Source: Bacteroidales bacterium
Lineage (GTDB): Bacteria; Bacteroidota; Bacteroidia; Bacteroidales; UBA932
Reading direction: 5' to 3'
Length of the DNA stretch: 7,007 bases
NCBI GenBank assembly: GCA_024689525.1
Contig: JAILDI010000024.1
Coordinates: 1 to 7,007 of the forward strand
Part shown: positions 6,489-7,007 of the stretch, in pieces
Position numbering within the stretch: position 1 is the first letter of the stretch
How the letters are laid out: every line of letters begins with the position of its first letter
Notes under the pieces: generated by a model
What the model was told of the DNA's origin: nothing
Database searches by the model: none
What the model saw: only the letters and a program-made list of their open reading frames with translations
Made by a program: the position numbers and the translations under genes

Positions 6489-6523
6489 AAAAAAAGAGGC
6501 GGGCCCGGAAGGTCCGCCTCTTT
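6489..6523 (-). terminator. Intrinsic terminator of the downstream DUF4923-like gene
   Basis: AAAGAGGCGG (6493-6502) pairs perfectly with CCGCCTCTTT (6514-6523). Three more inner pairs, one a G-T wobble, close a 5-base loop. On the minus strand the stem runs into a T-tract (6495 to 6489). It lies about 22 bases after the gene's stop codon. Confidence 0.85.
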
Positions 6524-6545
6524 AAACGCTTTGCGTGGGCCAAGC

Positions 6546-7007
6546 TTACTTCACCAGCTTGAAGCCGATCTTGTAGCTGTCGTAGCCTTCTGCGAGCTTG
6601 GTGATGGTGGCCAGGGTGCCTTCGCTCTTGCCAAGGCGGGTTGCAACCTTCTTCAGGAAAGCAACGGTGCGGTTGGCCGGGAAGAGAACGGTGGCGTTGG
6701 TGGAGGAGCAATCCAGGTTACCCGTGAGGGTGAAGAACTGCATGCTCTTGCCGAAGGTGAGGGTGATGGTTTCCTCGTTGTCGCCGAGCTTGTAGGTGCC
6801 GGGCAGAGGAAGACCTGCGACGGTCCAGGTGAAGGTGTTGTCGTCGCGGTTGAAGTTGATGGACATCGAACCGGGCTCAATGCCGAGCTTTGCGAGGTTG
6901 GCGTCCACCTTGCTCTCGATGGTGCTGGCAACTGCGGAGCCTGCCAGGTTGTTGATCATGGTGCCGTTTGTCTGGGAAATGGACACGGCGCAACCGGCAT
7001 AGCTGTA
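6546..7007 (-). CDS. DUF4923-like protein, C-terminal part (5' end outside window)
   Basis: The frame is open from the window edge at 7007 to TAA at 6548-6546, giving 153 residues. It begins YSYAGCAVSISQTNG, then has a conserved-looking AxxIExKVxxxLxKxGI segment, INFNRDDNTFTWTV, a PGTYKL turn, beta-rich stretches, and a final helical region ending GYDSYKIGFKLVK. This order resembles the DUF4923 family of Bacteroidetes, generally secreted or lipoprotein-like proteins of unknown function. The assignment is from memory of the family pattern, not from a search. A GTG at 6986 is an internal codon within the conserved start of the domain, not a convincing start. The signal peptide, if any, lies outside the window. 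Its codon use is GC-rich like secDF. Confidence 0.7.
   Translation of the reverse strand, partial: YSYAGCAVSISQTNGTMINNLAGSAVASTIESKVDANLAKLGIEPGSMSINFNRDDNTFTWTVAGLPLPGTYKLGDNEETITLTFGKSMQFFTLTGNLDCSSTNATVLFPANRTVAFLKKVATRLGKSEGTLATITKLAEGYDSYKIGFKLVK

Larger units (their letters stand above)
1321..6494. mobile_element. Candidate composite unit: dnaE plus RAYT-like transposase bounded by 191-bp inverted repeats
   Basis: Two near-identical 191-bp sequences in inverted orientation enclose dnaE and a Y1 transposase, with 4,792 bp between them. The layout resembles a REPtron, in which a RAYT gene is flanked by inverted REP-type repeats, but with much longer repeats and an essential gene inside. 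What is seen is the pair of repeats and the transposase. That they form one mobile or formerly mobile unit is inferred. Two independent insertions of the same repeat after two neighbouring genes would look similar, as would an assembly error at a multi-copy repeat. No target-site duplication could be recognised at the outer ends, which merge into neighbouring terminators. Confidence 0.35.
6304..6494. repeat. Right copy of 191-bp inverted repeat
   Basis: This is the reverse complement of 1321-1511 with one mismatch (6428 T). It starts at the TAG stop codon of the transposase and ends in the A-tract that serves as the T-tract of the minus-strand terminator of the next gene. Modules from the inner side are: an A-tract/T-tract hairpin (about 6313-6333), a GC-rich hairpin (6331-6356), an overlapping palindrome (GCATTTT at 6354-6360, AAAATGC at 6368-6374), two 52-bp tandem units (6362-6465), and an outer stem-loop (6466-6486). 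Confidence 0.97.

Overview
The window looks like a chromosomal segment of a Bacteroidales-type bacterium, probably an uncultured gut or rumen lineage. The evidence is a fused SecD-SecF translocase, a C-terminal fragment that resembles the Bacteroidetes-specific DUF4923 family, a Bacteroidetes-style DnaE, and a dnaE promoter carrying the TAnnTTTG element typical of that phylum. The core genes are fairly GC-rich. The transposase gene and the spacer upstream of it are visibly richer in A+T.

Layout, left to right. (1) The 3' end of secDF (+, enters from outside the window) ends at 1238 with an intrinsic terminator at 1292-1326. (2) A 191-bp repeat copy lies at 1321-1511. (3) A complete dnaE (-, 1509-5186) encodes the replicative polymerase III alpha subunit. 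(4) A 196-bp divergent spacer holds a strong dnaE promoter, an 8-bp dyad and an A+T-rich tract. (5) A complete Y1/HUH transposase of the REP-associated (RAYT, IS200-like) type lies at 5383-6306 (+). (6) A second copy of the 191-bp repeat lies in inverted orientation at 6304-6494. (7) The terminator and 3' end of a probable DUF4923 gene (-, leaves the window at 7007) close the window.

The main observation is the pair of inverted repeats. The two 191-bp copies match at 190 of 191 positions and bracket exactly two genes, dnaE and the transposase, which are transcribed away from each other. On the inner side each copy begins with the TAG stop codon of the gene it follows. On the outer side each copy ends in the T-tract of the neighbouring gene's terminator. 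Each copy contains hairpins, a 52-bp imperfect tandem duplication and terminator-like stem-loops facing in both directions. A RAYT-like enzyme next to hairpin-rich repeats suggests a REP-type (REPtron-like) system, here enclosing an essential replication gene. That link is inferred; the repeats themselves are read directly from the sequence. A second observation is that the dnaE promoter places the predicted transcription start on the A of the ATG, which predicts a leaderless mRNA.

Functionally, secDF and dnaE are housekeeping genes with no evident link. The transposase is the only accessory gene.
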